A stretch of 64,000 nucleotides of DNA from Lewinella sp. 4G2 (GCF_001625015.1 NZ_LVWJ02000014.1:930001-994000); one strand, 5' to 3'. Numbered from the stretch's first letter, positions 29,311-39,461 are shown. Numbers and translations are program-made. The notes: generated from the letters alone by a model not told the origin.

Positions 29311-30894
29311 TTAATCCAACCCCACCTGAATGGTTATTTCCTTGGTGCCGTAATCGACGGCCTCCGGGTAAGTGCCGCCCCGCACCTGAATGGTCGTCGG
29401 GGTAGCCGCGGGGATGGAGTTGACGGCTGCCTGCACGCTCATGTCCACCGTAGCCTGGGGATTGGCCGGTGGGTTGATGTCGGCGGCGACGATGCGATTG
29501 CCGGTATCTGTATCCGTGATCGTCAGCGTAGCGGCGGCGCCCGGGTTACCAAGAAGGACATTACCCGCCCCCGCGATGGCTCCGGCCGCATCGGCGCTGA
29601 AGAAGAGCGCGTCGCCGGGAGACTCCACGCGGAAGGGAAGACCGGCGGGCGTCACGACCGTGGTGGGGTTAAAAGTGACGGGGGATGTGGATACGTTCTG
29701 CGTGTAGTAAGCCGTCGGCTCACTGATGTTGACCACGCCCGTGACGACGATGTTGTCGGTGGCGAGATTGGTGTTGCCCGCACCACAGAAGTTGGGGTCC
29801 GTGCTGGAAAACACGCCGATGCTCGCCGAGAAACCACCGCCGAAGGAGTTGCCGGAGGTCGTCACGTTCGTGAGCGTCAGGTTGCGCGTATTGGTGATGC
29901 TAAAGGCCAGGCCACCCTGGGTATCAAAAACGGAAATGTCCGTCAGCGTAGCGCCGTCGGTACAGGCGATGGCGATCCCGGACCGCCCGCTGTTCCGCAC
30001 CGTGATGTCGGAGAGTACGATGCCATCCGCCCCAAAGCTGGAGATGAGGGAGAAGGTGGGGGCATCTACGAGTGTGATGTTCCGCAAAGTGAAGTTGGGC
30101 GCCGTGACCTCGAAGATCCGGTCCGTAACGTCGTTCTGGGCGGAGGTAACCGTGAAGCCACCACCGTCAACGGTCACATCACCAACGCTGATGTTGAACT
30201 GGCCTTCGGTCACGTCCTCCAGCAGGGTGACGGTGCTGCCCGGCGTAGCGGCGAGGATGGCCGCGGAGAGGCTCGGATACTGGGCCGTACCGATTTGCGC
30301 GGCGCCCTGGATGGTTTGGCCGGCGTTGAGGGAGCCATTGCTTGCCATGGAGGGGGCGTTCCAGGTGAAATCTGTCGCCGCGTTGCCAGTGCCTTTAAGT
30401 TGTAGTGATTGATTTGCGGTGGTGCTGGAGGATTCACGAACACCAATATCGACGCTCGTCATACCGTTGGCGGGGCCGTTCGTAGCTACGAAGGATCCCT
30501 CGTAACTCAGGAATTGGAGGACAGTCGTGCCTTTCACCAATGCCAGGCCGTCGGGGTTGGTGCTCGTGGTAACCGTTGAGCCAGCATTCATGAAGCCAGG
30601 ATAGGGAAAGCCAACGGCGCCGTAGTTGGTGCCCGCTTCGTTATCGATGGATCCGGTGAGGGGTAGCGTACCGTAGGTCGTCCCGCTGGAGCCATTGTAA
30701 AAGACGATGGAGTAGGTCGTGAGGTCAGTACCAGCCAGGCCGGCAACTTCTACGAACTCGTTTTGGTCCGTTCCTCCGTTATCGTAGTGGAACTCGTTGA
30801 TCCAGACCTGTCCGGTCAGGGTAAATTGAAGAAGAAGGGCGAATACGAAAACGCCGGTGCCCACCAAACGGCGGGTAATTGAAGTAGGGGCCAT
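29311..30894 (-). CDS. Secreted lamin-tail/beta-helix surface protein without T9SS domain
   Basis: 527 residues, signal peptide ending TLTGQ. Residues ~30-180 look like a lamin-tail domain (VWINEFHYDNGGTDQNEFVEVAG, LTTYSIVFYNGSSGT). Residues ~195-440 form right-handed beta-helix rungs (TVTLLEDVTEGQFNISVGDVTVDGGG, ITVRNSGRSGIAIACTDG). It ends abruptly with a first-rung-like segment: SVQAAVNSIPAATPTTIQV, GGTYPEAVDYGTKEITIQV, GLD. The gene at 44894-46117 ends with a very similar segment. No T9SS domain is visible. A good terminator follows the stop, so the end is genuine at DNA level. Function unknown. Confidence 0.75.
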   Translation of the reverse strand: MAPTSITRRLVGTGVFVFALLLQFTLTGQVWINEFHYDNGGTDQNEFVEVAGLAGTDLTTYSIVFYNGSSGTTYGTLPLTGSIDNEAGTNYGAVGFPYPGFMNAGSTVTTSTNPDGLALVKGTTVLQFLSYEGSFVATNGPANGMTSVDIGVRESSSTTANQSLQLKGTGNAATDFTWNAPSMASNGSLNAGQTIQGAAQIGTAQYPSLSAAILAATPGSTVTLLEDVTEGQFNISVGDVTVDGGGFTVTSAQNDVTDRIFEVTAPNFTLRNITLVDAPTFSLISSFGADGIVLSDITVRNSGRSGIAIACTDGATLTDISVFDTQGGLAFSITNTRNLTLTNVTTSGNSFGGGFSASIGVFSSTDPNFCGAGNTNLATDNIVVTGVVNISEPTAYYTQNVSTSPVTFNPTTVVTPAGLPFRVESPGDALFFSADAAGAIAGAGNVLLGNPGAAATLTITDTDTGNRIVAADINPPANPQATVDMSVQAAVNSIPAATPTTIQVRGGTYPEAVDYGTKEITIQVGLD

Positions 30895-30924
30895 GCTGAG
30901 GTTTTATTTGACGGTATGGGGGTG

Positions 30925-30932
30925 CAAAGATA
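30925..30932 (-). promoter_or_regulatory. -7 promoter box of the beta-helix protein gene
   Basis: TATCTTTG on the minus strand matches the Bacteroidota -7 consensus TAnnTTTG and lies 31 bases before the ATG at 30894. No good -33 TTTG is seen at the expected distance. Confidence 0.5.
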
Positions 30933-31003
30933 CATCGTAAATATTGGGGATACGTTCACGGTGCTGTCATTCAACGGATTACCCACACATGAAGAAAGCT
31001 TCA

Positions 31004-31035
31004 TTTGTAAACTATGGGGGGTGCCCTTACATTTG
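31004..31035 (+). promoter_or_regulatory. Bacteroidota-type promoter of the methionine operon
   Basis: TTTG at 31004-31007 (-33) and TACATTTG at 31028-31035 (-7, consensus TAnnTTTG) are spaced by 20 bases, as expected for this phylum. Transcription should start near 31041, leaving the whole riboswitch in the leader. Confidence 0.75.
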
Positions 31036-31063
31036 CGCACCGCTGGATCGTACGCTTTCCGGC

Positions 31064-31190
31064 ATTTTATAACGAAGGGTGGAGAGCACGGGCTCCCTGA
31101 AACCCTGGCAACCATTCCTCCGATGGCTTCGGATGAAAAGGTGCCAAATCCCGCCACCGCAGTGCGTTTTGCCCGGTGGAACTATAAAAT
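31064..31190 (+). ncRNA. SAM-I riboswitch
   Basis: A leader aptamer that binds S-adenosylmethionine. P1 is formed by ATTTTATA (31064-31071) and TATAAAAT (31183-31190). Conserved core segments are GGGTGGAGAGCACGGGC, TGAAACCCTGGCAACC and AAGGTGCCAAATCCCGCC, in the order expected for SAM-I. The 3' strand of P1 ends 9 bases before the ATG at 31200. With SAM bound the start region of that ORF could be occluded, so translational control is inferred. The downstream genes metY and metX fit SAM repression. Confidence 0.92.
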
Positions 31191-31199
31191 CCTTCAGCC

Positions 31200-31433
31200 A
31201 TGCACGACGCCCTCCGCCAGGACGCAGCCGCGATTGACGACATTCTCGCCGCTACGCTTGATGAAGCTACCCACTTTCTTGATAGTCTTGGTGCCCGCAC
31301 TTTTCCCGTGCAGGGTTATCCCGTCTTGAACGGGCCTATCCTCAATTCTCCGGTACCTCTTTTATTCGGTCCTCGCACTGCACCCGCGGCAGCGCCCGCA
31401 ATCAATAATCTTCAATTCTTAAAAAATAAATAG
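31200..31433 (+). CDS. 77-residue ORF between riboswitch and metY
   Basis: Starts 9 bases after the riboswitch and stops 6 bases before the metY ATG, so translation may be coupled. The first 40 residues (MHDALRQDAAAIDDILAATL, DEATHFLDSLGARTF) weakly resemble the N-terminal helix of PLP-dependent decarboxylases. The remainder is low complexity and contains a one-mismatch 17-bp motif (31380-31396, read through A-P-A-A-A-P). It may be a leader ORF, a decayed gene fragment or chance. Position is the main argument. Confidence 0.4.
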   Translation: MHDALRQDAAAIDDILAATLDEATHFLDSLGARTFPVQGYPVLNGPILNSPVPLLFGPRTAPAAAPAINNLQFLKNK

Positions 31434-32726
<1,293 letters not shown>

Positions 32727-32999
32727 TGGTAGATGAACCCGGGGTGTTTTTGGATGCCCCGGGTTGATTTTGAAAATTTGGAGATAACGGAAATTCGGAG
32801 ATAACGGAAACCACGGGCGAATAATGAAAACCCGGGAGTGGTAATGATTCCGTGGATTAACGAAAACCCGGAATTAACAAAAACCCGGAGCGCGTCTTCG
32901 ACGAACACCGGGCTACGAGGTTTACCCCTCCCGGGGCAAACGGTGGGGTGTTTTTTATATGTCATTAAATACTGATCCCTGACTAACTACCTACACATC
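32727..32999. other. metY-metX spacer with repeated AAAACCCGG words
   Basis: Contains GGAGATAACGGAAA twice and AAAACCCGG three times (about 32834, 32873, 32889). A possible GC-rich hairpin with T-run is at 32923-32956 (ACCCC...GGGGT then GTTTTTT). The same AAAACCCGG word recurs after metX at 34106. A partial terminator between the two met genes is possible. No ORF is credible. Confidence 0.4.
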
Positions 33000-34079
33000 A
33001 TGCATCCCTTTACCCTCGAATCCGGCGCTACCCTGCCGGAGGTGACGGCGGCGTACAACACCTACGGGGCGTTGAACGCGGCGCGGGATAACGTCATCTT
33101 CGTTTGCCACGCGCTGACGGCTAATTCCGACTGCGCGGATTGGTGGCCGGGGCTGGTGGGGCCGGGGGATACGTTGGACCCGGAGAAGTATTTCATCGTC
33201 TGCGTGAATATGCTGGGAAGTTGCTACGGAACGACGAGCCCGCTGAGCCTGAACCCGGAAACGGGACGGGCCTACGGGCTCGATTTTCCGTTGGTGACGA
33301 CGCGGGATAACGCCCGGTTCTTTGCATTGGTGGCGGATCACCTTGGTATCGGGAAGATCCGGCTGCTGATGGGCGGCAGCATGGGTGGGCAGTGTGCTGG
33401 CGAGTGGGCCTGCCTGCAGCCGGAGCGCATCGAACTGCTGTGCTTACTGGCTACGAACGCTCGGCACTCCGCCTACGGAATTGCCTTCAACGAAACCCAA
33501 CGGATGGCCTTGCGGGCGGACGCCACCCTGGGCACGGACGCACCCGACGCCGGGAAGGCCGGCCTCGAAGCCGCTCGCGCCTTGGCCGTGCTGAGTTACC
33601 GCCACTACCGGACCTACGACGCGACCCAGACCCAACCCGACCTGAACGACGTGGACGATTTTCGCGCCAGTAGCTACCAGCGTTACCAGGGCTTCAAACT
33701 GTGGAAGCGCTTCGACCCAGTTTGCTACTACACCCTCTCCCGGAGCATGGATACCCACAACCTGGGCCGGCACCGGGGCGGAGAGGCGGTGGCGCTGGCC
33801 ACGATCCAGTCGCCGACGCTCATCATCAGTATCGATACGGATATTTTGTTTCCGACGGAGGAGCAATCGTTGCTCTCCCGCCACATCAAAAACAGCAGGC
33901 TGGAGGTGATGCAATCGGATTACGGCCACGACGGTTTTTTGGTGGAAACCAAAACCATCGGCCTTTTGCTGGCGGACTTCCTGGCGGACCAACTACAAAT
34001 TGATGCGGGGACGAAACGGGCGTTTACGGAAGGGCTTTCGGGGCGGAATTTTGCGATTCCGGGGAGTGAGGAGGTTTAG
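33000..34079 (+). CDS. metX: Homoserine O-acetyltransferase
   Basis: Alpha/beta-hydrolase-fold enzyme transferring acetyl from acetyl-CoA to homoserine. 359 residues. Catalytic triad: Ser in LLMGGSMGGQCAGEW (S127), Asp in ISIDTDILFPTEEQ (D281) and His in DYGHDGFLVE (H310). Other blocks: FTLESGATLPEVTAAYNTYG, HALTANSD, DTLDPEKYFIVCVNMLGSCYGTT. The ATG at 33000 follows an in-frame stop, so the short N-terminus is real. With metY it completes homocysteine synthesis. Confidence 0.95.
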   Translation: MHPFTLESGATLPEVTAAYNTYGALNAARDNVIFVCHALTANSDCADWWPGLVGPGDTLDPEKYFIVCVNMLGSCYGTTSPLSLNPETGRAYGLDFPLVTTRDNARFFALVADHLGIGKIRLLMGGSMGGQCAGEWACLQPERIELLCLLATNARHSAYGIAFNETQRMALRADATLGTDAPDAGKAGLEAARALAVLSYRHYRTYDATQTQPDLNDVDDFRASSYQRYQGFKLWKRFDPVCYYTLSRSMDTHNLGRHRGGEAVALATIQSPTLIISIDTDILFPTEEQSLLSRHIKNSRLEVMQSDYGHDGFLVETKTIGLLLADFLADQLQIDAGTKRAFTEGLSGRNFAIPGSEEV

Positions 34080-34110
34080 GGGGGCGGAATTTGGAGGGGT
34101 TTAACGAAAA

Positions 34111-34150
34111 CCCGGGATCTGTTTGACCTTCGGTCAAGCCTGATCCCGGG
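34111..34150. terminator. Bidirectional hairpin between metX and GH25 gene
   Basis: CCCGGGATC (34111-34119) pairs with GATCCCGGG (34142-34150), enclosing TTGACC/GGTCAA around a TTCG loop. It sits 32 bases after metX and 28 bases after the stop of the convergent gene. No T-run is present, so termination is probable but not certain. Confidence 0.65.
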
Positions 34151-34177
34151 CTATCATGGTGATCCCTACCGGGATCG

Positions 34178-34879
34178 CTATAGCGCTAACAGGGAAGAAA
34201 CCGAGATATTTGGTTCCCGTGGAGTGGGTTCCGTTTCGTTGGGGATGACGAGTTCCTGCCAGGTTTCGGCGGAGCCGGTGAAGACGTTTTTGTCGATGCG
34301 GCCGTTGATGCCGCGGGTTTTGCCCCGGTCGGTGAATTGCCAGAAGGCGTACGCGTGGTTATCCACAGTCACCGGTTTTTTGCGGGCGTAGCGGGCCAGC
34401 CAGAAGTGGTGGTCCTTCAATTGGCCGGAGAGGTAGCGGTTGTAGAAATTTTGCCCGGAGTAGATGATGGGCTTGACGCCGTACCGCTCCTCGGTGGCGG
34501 CGGACCATTCCTGGATCATTTCCACTAAACGATCGGGCGAAAGTTGTCCAGCTTTCTCGACGTCGAGGACCGGGGGGAAGTCGCCGGGTTGGAGGTCGAC
34601 GGTGGCCATAAAATTATTGGCCTGTTCGATGGCGGGGACGTAGGGCAGGAAGAAGTGATAGGCGCCGCGGCGGAGGTCCTGTTTGCCGGCTTCCGTCCAG
34701 TTGTACAAAAAAGCTTTATCGCGCAAGGACCGGCCTTCGGTGGCCTTCATGAAGACGAAATCGTAGCCGGTTGTGCCCACTCTGTCCCACCGAATAAGAC
34801 CCTGGTGGTGGCTGACGTCGATGCCTACTACGCCGTAGTTCTTAGCGTCGTGGGGCAACAGCCAGTCGCAGGCGGACAA
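34178..34879 (-). CDS. GH25 lysozyme-like hydrolase, probable lipoprotein with lost start codon
   Basis: Peptidoglycan muramidase of family GH25: GIDVSHHQGLIRW, FVFMKATEGRSLRDKAF, RRGAYHFFLPY, FPPVLDVEKAGQLS (catalytic DxE) and AFWQFTDRGKTRGINGRID. The first usable start is a TTG at 34879. Upstream codons in the same frame read R-F-P-Q-K-H-I-L-P-L-L-C-L-V-V-L-L-S-A-C, a textbook lipoprotein signal with lipobox LSAC (Cys codon at 34870-34868). No ATG, GTG or TTG precedes it before the in-frame stop; only an ATC at 34930. Either ATC is used or the start was mutated. Confidence 0.85.
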   Translation of the reverse strand: MSACDWLLPHDAKNYGVVGIDVSHHQGLIRWDRVGTTGYDFVFMKATEGRSLRDKAFLYNWTEAGKQDLRRGAYHFFLPYVPAIEQANNFMATVDLQPGDFPPVLDVEKAGQLSPDRLVEMIQEWSAATEERYGVKPIIYSGQNFYNRYLSGQLKDHHFWLARYARKKPVTVDNHAYAFWQFTDRGKTRGINGRIDKNVFTGSAETWQELVIPNETEPTPREPNISVSSLLAL

Positions 34880-34970
34880 CAGGACGACCAGGCAGAGTAG
34901 GGGGAGGATATGTTTTTGGGGAAAGCGGATTTGGGGGCAGACTTTTTGTGGAGCCTAAGATAAGGGGAAT

Positions 34971-35112
34971 TTGATTCTCGATTCTCGATACTCGATTGGC
35001 GAGGACTGATTGGCTCCGCACGGCTTTGCTCACTGCGTTCGTGCAGGGCATCTCCATACTTGCAACTCGATACTCTCCACTAGAAACTAGCTACTAGAAA
35101 CTCATTACCACC
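34971..35112. repeat. TCGA-rich tract with forward core
   Basis: GATTCTCGATACTCGA-type words, then the core at 34999-35051 (GAGGACTGATTGGCTCCGCA, TTTGCTCACTGCGTTCGTGC), then CTTGCAACTCGATACTC and CTAGAAACTAGCTA words. Same composite as at 17.3, 27.4 and 46.6 kb. Confidence 0.75.
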
Positions 35113-35167
35113 ACATTCATAAAAGCGCAATAAAAGCTACGGTCCACTACAATGCCCACCCGTGCCC

Positions 35168-36520
35168 CTAGAACCACCCCTTAATCCGATCCGCAAAGGT
35201 GCGCTTCTTGGCAATCGGTGCAGCGGGGAGGGCGTTTGGTTTAGCGGGAACGTGGCGTCGGTAACCGGGCAGTGCCAGTGGCGCCGGGGGGAGGTTGACG
35301 AGCAGTTCCGGGGCCGGCGGCGTATTGCGGGTGCGCGGGTCGTAGGGGAGGTATTCGGCTACGCGGTAGAAGACGAGGCGGTCGAATTCGTGGAGGCTAT
35401 CCAGGACGCCGGCGTTGCTCCAGATGGCTAGTTGGTCGACGGGGATCTGGTTTTGCTCGGCCAGTTGGCGGAGGGTGGTATCGCGGTAGCCGGCTACGGT
35501 GAGGTATTGGTTGTAGAACTGGTCCGGGTTCAGTTCGCCGTCGTGGAGGCGGGGGCTCGTCCAGGGCAGGGCCACGTCGCATTCTTCGGTGGAGGCTGGG
35601 TGGGTGTTGAGGTAGGTCCGCATGGCGGGTACCACGCGGCTCGGCAGGCGCAGCCGGTAACCCGTGCCGGATTTGGGGAGGTAACCCTTCAGGTACTGGG
35701 GGTTGAGTTCGACGATGTTATCTGGCCGGAGGTTCGTGACTTGGGCCACGCGGTGGAGGCTGAGGTCGCGGTAGATCATCATCGGTTCGGTGACCTGCAT
35801 GTCGAGTTCCATCTGCCCCACGGCCACGTCGTGATCGTGGTAGTAGTTCATGATGTATACGGCGGCGATGATGCTGGGGATGTAATCCGACGTCTCCCCC
35901 GGCAGGTGGTCGCGGATTTGCCAGTAGGATGGGTCCTTCCGCCCGCTGCGGCGAATGGCCTTGTTCACGTTGCCGGGCCCACAGTTGTAGGCGGCGATGG
36001 CCAGCGACCAATCTTCGTAGCGCGCGTACTGCAGGCGCAGGTACTTCAGCCCGGCGGCGCAGCCCAGTTCAGGGTCGAGGCGTTGGTCGACGACGTCGTC
36101 TACCCGCAGACCGAGTTCGCGGGCCGTTCCCGGCATGAGTTGCCAGAGCCCGCCGGCACCCACCCGGCTGGTGGCGTAGGGGCGCAGGGCGCTTTCCTGG
36201 ATGGAGACGTACTTCAGCTCCCGCGGCATTCCGTTGGCGACGAGTTGCTCTTCAAAAATGGGGAAGTACCGCGCGGAACGGGCCAACATTCGCCCCGTCG
36301 CGACGGGCCACCGCTCGATGTAGTTGACGATGCGGCGGCGCACCGTCCGGTCGTGGCGGTGTTCGACCCAGCTGTCGTCGAAAGCCGCGAGCCGGGCTTT
36401 GACGAGGGAGTCGGAGACTTCCATGATCTCATCGGCTAGTGCTTCGGCGGTGCTCCGGTTGTTTGCCGATAGGGCAAGGGGGAGACTTAGGCAGAGGAAT
36501 AGCGTGAGGAGCGGTTTCAT
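35168..36520 (-). CDS. MltD-like lytic transglycosylase
   Basis: 450 residues, signal peptide ending LALSA. It cleaves peptidoglycan glycans with formation of 1,6-anhydromuropeptides. The SLT domain (about 90-240) has the catalytic Glu in YVSIQESALRPYATS, then GAGGLWQLMPGTARELGL and AIAAYNCGPGNVNKAI. Downstream segments (HRVAQVTNLRPDNIVELNPQYL; DTTLRQLAEQNQIPVDQLAIWSN) look like LysM or LysM-like wall-binding domains. The C-terminus is basic and proline-rich. With the GH25 gene it forms a pair of wall enzymes on the same strand. Confidence 0.9.
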   Translation of the reverse strand: MKPLLTLFLCLSLPLALSANNRSTAEALADEIMEVSDSLVKARLAAFDDSWVEHRHDRTVRRRIVNYIERWPVATGRMLARSARYFPIFEEQLVANGMPRELKYVSIQESALRPYATSRVGAGGLWQLMPGTARELGLRVDDVVDQRLDPELGCAAGLKYLRLQYARYEDWSLAIAAYNCGPGNVNKAIRRSGRKDPSYWQIRDHLPGETSDYIPSIIAAVYIMNYYHDHDVAVGQMELDMQVTEPMMIYRDLSLHRVAQVTNLRPDNIVELNPQYLKGYLPKSGTGYRLRLPSRVVPAMRTYLNTHPASTEECDVALPWTSPRLHDGELNPDQFYNQYLTVAGYRDTTLRQLAEQNQIPVDQLAIWSNAGVLDSLHEFDRLVFYRVAEYLPYDPRTRNTPPAPELLVNLPPAPLALPGYRRHVPAKPNALPAAPIAKKRTFADRIKGWF

Positions 36521-36540
36521 TTTTTCTTGGGAGTGGGGTG

Positions 36541-36960
36541 TAAGGTACGGTTTTGCCTTGGTTTCGGACCTCTGGTCCGGATTTCGCCCATCACTCCCGG
36601 TACGTCGACCTTTAGGTCGATGCTTGGTGACACTGTTTTTGCACTACTTCTCTTCTACCACTTCTTTTGTGACCAAAAGAAGCAAAAGTCTTGTCCTTTG
36701 CAGGTGGCTTAACGCAAAATTTCTCCGGATTGGCTAAACGCTGCAAACTCGCTCTACGATCTGTATTTCAAGCTTCATCCTTTGTTTGCATTAGACTTCA
36801 GTTCCAATCATCAACAGCATCAGCTCGAACAGTGCAGCGTTCTTCACGCCAATCCGAAGAAATTTTACTACCACCTGCAAGGGACGGATGCAGTCCGGGG
36901 GTTCAAGAGGGTGTCCAAAATCTAAAATCCAACGTCTAAAATCCAAAGCTCAGTCCTCTT
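36541..36960 (-). repeat. Large repeat block II (reverse orientation)
   Basis: Same order as block I but on the minus strand: TTAGA tract (36912-36952), linker, long hairpin (about 36691-36885), then one tandem unit down to about 36560. Stems: TTGCAGGTGG (36698-36707) with CCACCTGCAA (36872-36881), exact; AAATTTCTCCGGATTGGC (36717-36734) with GCCAATCCGAAGAAATTT (36849-36866), one G-T pair; AACGCTGCA (36737-36745) with TGCAGCGTT (36833-36841), exact. The stem sequences differ from the other three copies, the linkers do not. The unit keeps CTTCTTTTG/CAAAAGAAG (36661-36682) and CGACCT/AGGTCG hairpins. Confidence 0.85.
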
Positions 36961-36972
36961 CCCTATCACATA

Positions 36973-36989
36973 GCACCTGCGGCAGCGCC
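36973..36989 (+). repeat. Intergenic exact copy of the 17-bp motif
   Basis: GCACCTGCGGCAGCGCC lies between repeat block II and the pRiA4b-like gene, 122 bases before that start. No hairpin partner is nearby. Confidence 0.8.
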
Positions 36990-37110
36990 AACTTAATGTA
37001 TGTTTAATCACGCAAAAACACAATTCGTTGTAAATGCGTAACTTGCACGCCTATTTGATAACGGCAGACGCGCCGCCGGGTACGGGCGGGCGGATTTAAA
37101 ATGATATGAT

Positions 37111-38160
37111 ATGTTGAGCCAGAGCCATGATTTACTGGCCGTCCTGCAGCGGGCGGCGATGACGGGGGCGGTGCGGGAGGACGCGCATTTTTTGCAGGCG
37201 ACGACGCTTTACGGAAGCTATTTTAGGGCGCTGAACGCAGGTGCCGAGCCGGAGGGGGAGGATTTGCACCCGGACGCCGATGCGCTGGTCGATGCATTAG
37301 AAACGGCCCTCGACGAACGGATCGCGCTGGGTTTGGACAACGGGTTGGTGCCGGAAGAATTTGTATCGCAAGATGCGCTTTCGGAAGCCGCTTTTGCGGA
37401 AGTGAACGCGGAACTGGTGGAAGCGCTGAAGGCTTACGGATCGTTGGTGGACTATTTTGGGGATACGGACGGCAGCAAAAAGCCCGCCCCGGTGGCCGTT
37501 GTGGAGGAGCTAGTGGAAGCACCCCCCGCCGCGCCGGAAGTAACGGAAAGCGTACCGGTGCAACAGCCGGTCGTTGAGGCGGTGCCGGCAGTAGCTGAGC
37601 CGGCGGTCGCATCGGACGTGGAGGATTTACTGGACATCCGGGTAAGCCTCTACGGATCTTCGCCACCGATTTGGCGGCGGTTTAGTATTCCGGCGGGAGC
37701 TTCGGTGAAGAGTTTGCACCGGATCATTCAGACGGCCTTCGAGTGGCAGGGGCACCATTTGCACGAATTTAACGTGGGCTACAGCCGCTTCGGCCCGGTG
37801 GAGAGCGACGGGGAATCCTACGCCGGCATGACCGTGGGCGACGTGCTGGAGCACCCCGGCGAAAAGATTGGCTACATCTACGATTTTGGTGATGATTGGC
37901 GCCACGTCATCGAATTGATGGGCAAGCAACCCAACCTCAGCGGGCGAACCCGCGCCCGTTGTACGGCCGGCCGCATGGCCGCCCCACTGGATGATTGCGG
38001 TGGTTTACCTGGCTTTTATGATTATGTGGAAATCCTCGAGCGCGGCCCGGAGGACCCGGATTATGATGATGCCGCGCGGGCCCTGGGGAAGGATTTTAAT
38101 CCGGCGGAGTTTGATTTGGTTGCGGTGGATGCTGGGGTTGGGGAGATTGGGTTGGGGTGA
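37111..38160 (+). CDS. Plasmid pRiA4b ORF-3-like domain protein
   Basis: 349 residues. The N-terminal ~130 are helical and acidic, a proline/valine-rich linker (about 130-170) follows, and the C-terminal ~170 match the pRiA4b ORF-3 domain: IRVSLYGSSPPIWRRFSIPA, SLHRIIQTAFEWQGHHLHEF, YIYDFGDDWRHVIEL, CTAGRMAAPLDDCGGLPGF. This domain is common near mobile DNA and has no established biochemical role. The gene stands alone next to repeat block II. Confidence 0.85.
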   Translation: MLSQSHDLLAVLQRAAMTGAVREDAHFLQATTLYGSYFRALNAGAEPEGEDLHPDADALVDALETALDERIALGLDNGLVPEEFVSQDALSEAAFAEVNAELVEALKAYGSLVDYFGDTDGSKKPAPVAVVEELVEAPPAAPEVTESVPVQQPVVEAVPAVAEPAVASDVEDLLDIRVSLYGSSPPIWRRFSIPAGASVKSLHRIIQTAFEWQGHHLHEFNVGYSRFGPVESDGESYAGMTVGDVLEHPGEKIGYIYDFGDDWRHVIELMGKQPNLSGRTRARCTAGRMAAPLDDCGGLPGFYDYVEILERGPEDPDYDDAARALGKDFNPAEFDLVAVDAGVGEIGLG

Positions 38161-38213
38161 AGGGGGTGTGTAATTATCGCATGATTATTGACCTGAATAC
38201 TTAGTCTCTAATT

Positions 38214-38783
38214 TTAGTCAATATTGATGAACCGATAGATGTTATTAGACGGGCATAAAATGACCTCTGAATTTGAGTACTCTCCATTGTCAAATTTGAC
38301 CAGAAAGATGTAGTCATCGCAGATACTATCCTCTTTGCTGTAGAGCAGTTCCTGAATTACATTTTCGGTGGCATCATCGATTATTATGGTATGGGTATTG
38401 GAAGGTTGATTATTTGGTTTCTTCGGCTTTGGGCTAGCTAAGACAATAAATGTTTTTCGTTCGTAGACCTCACCGGATAAATCATAGATGAGAACGAAGC
38501 GTAAATCTGGTCTATAGGAATTAAGGTATTCGATTTGATCCTCCAGAGTAACCCTGAACTCTACGCCGTTTATGATGGTTTGCGCGACGTTGCATTCATT
38601 TGTTTGTGAGGTTTGGCAGGTGGTGGTTAGGGAGGTTTGTAGGTCATTTAAAATAGTAGAGGTGGTTTTGTCTTTATTACTCTCGTTGCAATTGAGGAGT
38701 ACTAGGAGAAGAATGGCTGCAAGTAGGGTAGGTGGTTTGATAGTAGGTGATTTTAATAATGATATATTTGACGTGAGACGCAT
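38214..38783 (-). CDS. Hypothetical lipoprotein, AT-rich
   Basis: About 189 residues from the ATG at 38783. A hydrophobic segment ending in LLVLLNC (lipobox-like, about residues 20-31) suggests lipid anchoring. The rest has no family that I recognise; it includes paired cysteines (TTTCQTSQTNECN; SICDDY; ILCPSN). It begins the AT-rich cluster of small minus-strand genes. Confidence 0.6.
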   Translation of the reverse strand: MRLTSNISLLKSPTIKPPTLLAAILLLVLLNCNESNKDKTTSTILNDLQTSLTTTCQTSQTNECNVAQTIINGVEFRVTLEDQIEYLNSYRPDLRFVLIYDLSGEVYERKTFIVLASPKPKKPNNQPSNTHTIIIDDATENVIQELLYSKEDSICDDYIFLVKFDNGEYSNSEVILCPSNNIYRFINID

Positions 38784-38798
38784 ATAGCCTGCCACAAA

Positions 38799-39182
38799 TT
38801 ACTCTTCCTCTCCTTCCGCTGCGTCTTCGGAATGAAAAATCATTCCCACACCCAAAAATAACATGCCCCAGTAGGTAAAGATCCTACTTCCGTGGTGAGG
38901 AGCAACGGAGGAAAGTAAAAAATAGCCGGAGATACTGACAACAGCGTAAATCAGGAAAATAACTGCGATGACTTTTTCTCCGCTCTTACCAGCTCCGTAG
39001 ATCGTATTGGCTTGCCTGACCTGTGGAGCGATGTTCGTGAAGTACAATAGACCCAACAGAGCGGACAGGAAGGCTGCTGCGTAGTACCAATAGACGGGCA
39101 GCGTACTGATATTATCCAGGTATAATTCCAGGAGAATGATGGTGACAACGAGGCCTAGGGTGAGTAGTTTAAGGTGGCGCAT
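38799..39182 (-). CDS. Small four-helix membrane protein, hypothetical
   Basis: 127 residues with four predicted membrane helices (LLTLGLVVTIILLELYL; YYAAAFLSALLGLLYF; VIAVIFLIYAVVSISGYFLL; YWGMLFLGVGMIF) and an acidic end (SEDAAEGEEE). No family recognised. It is one of five similar-sized membrane proteins in this AT-rich cluster, all on the same strand. Confidence 0.6.
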   Translation of the reverse strand: MRHLKLLTLGLVVTIILLELYLDNISTLPVYWYYAAAFLSALLGLLYFTNIAPQVRQANTIYGAGKSGEKVIAVIFLIYAVVSISGYFLLSSVAPHHGSRIFTYWGMLFLGVGMIFHSEDAAEGEEE

Positions 39183-39461
39183 TTTGGGGTGGGTGATTTT
39201 ACATGTTATACAGAATGGATCGATACACCCACATTATTAGGACTGACAAAGATGAATCCTTACTGAAAAACTATACCTTATATGATTAGTGGGCGATTGC
39301 TACGCTAAGCAAGCTGCTCAACGTCTGGCATATCAAGGTAGGTTCTGAACAAGCCTTCTAAAAAGACCAGACCGTAAAGGCCGGACACATTTAAATCGGG
39401 CAAGCTTATTGCGGCGAAAAGAAAGAGGGTAGTCAGTGCGATATTGAATACAGTATTCAAA

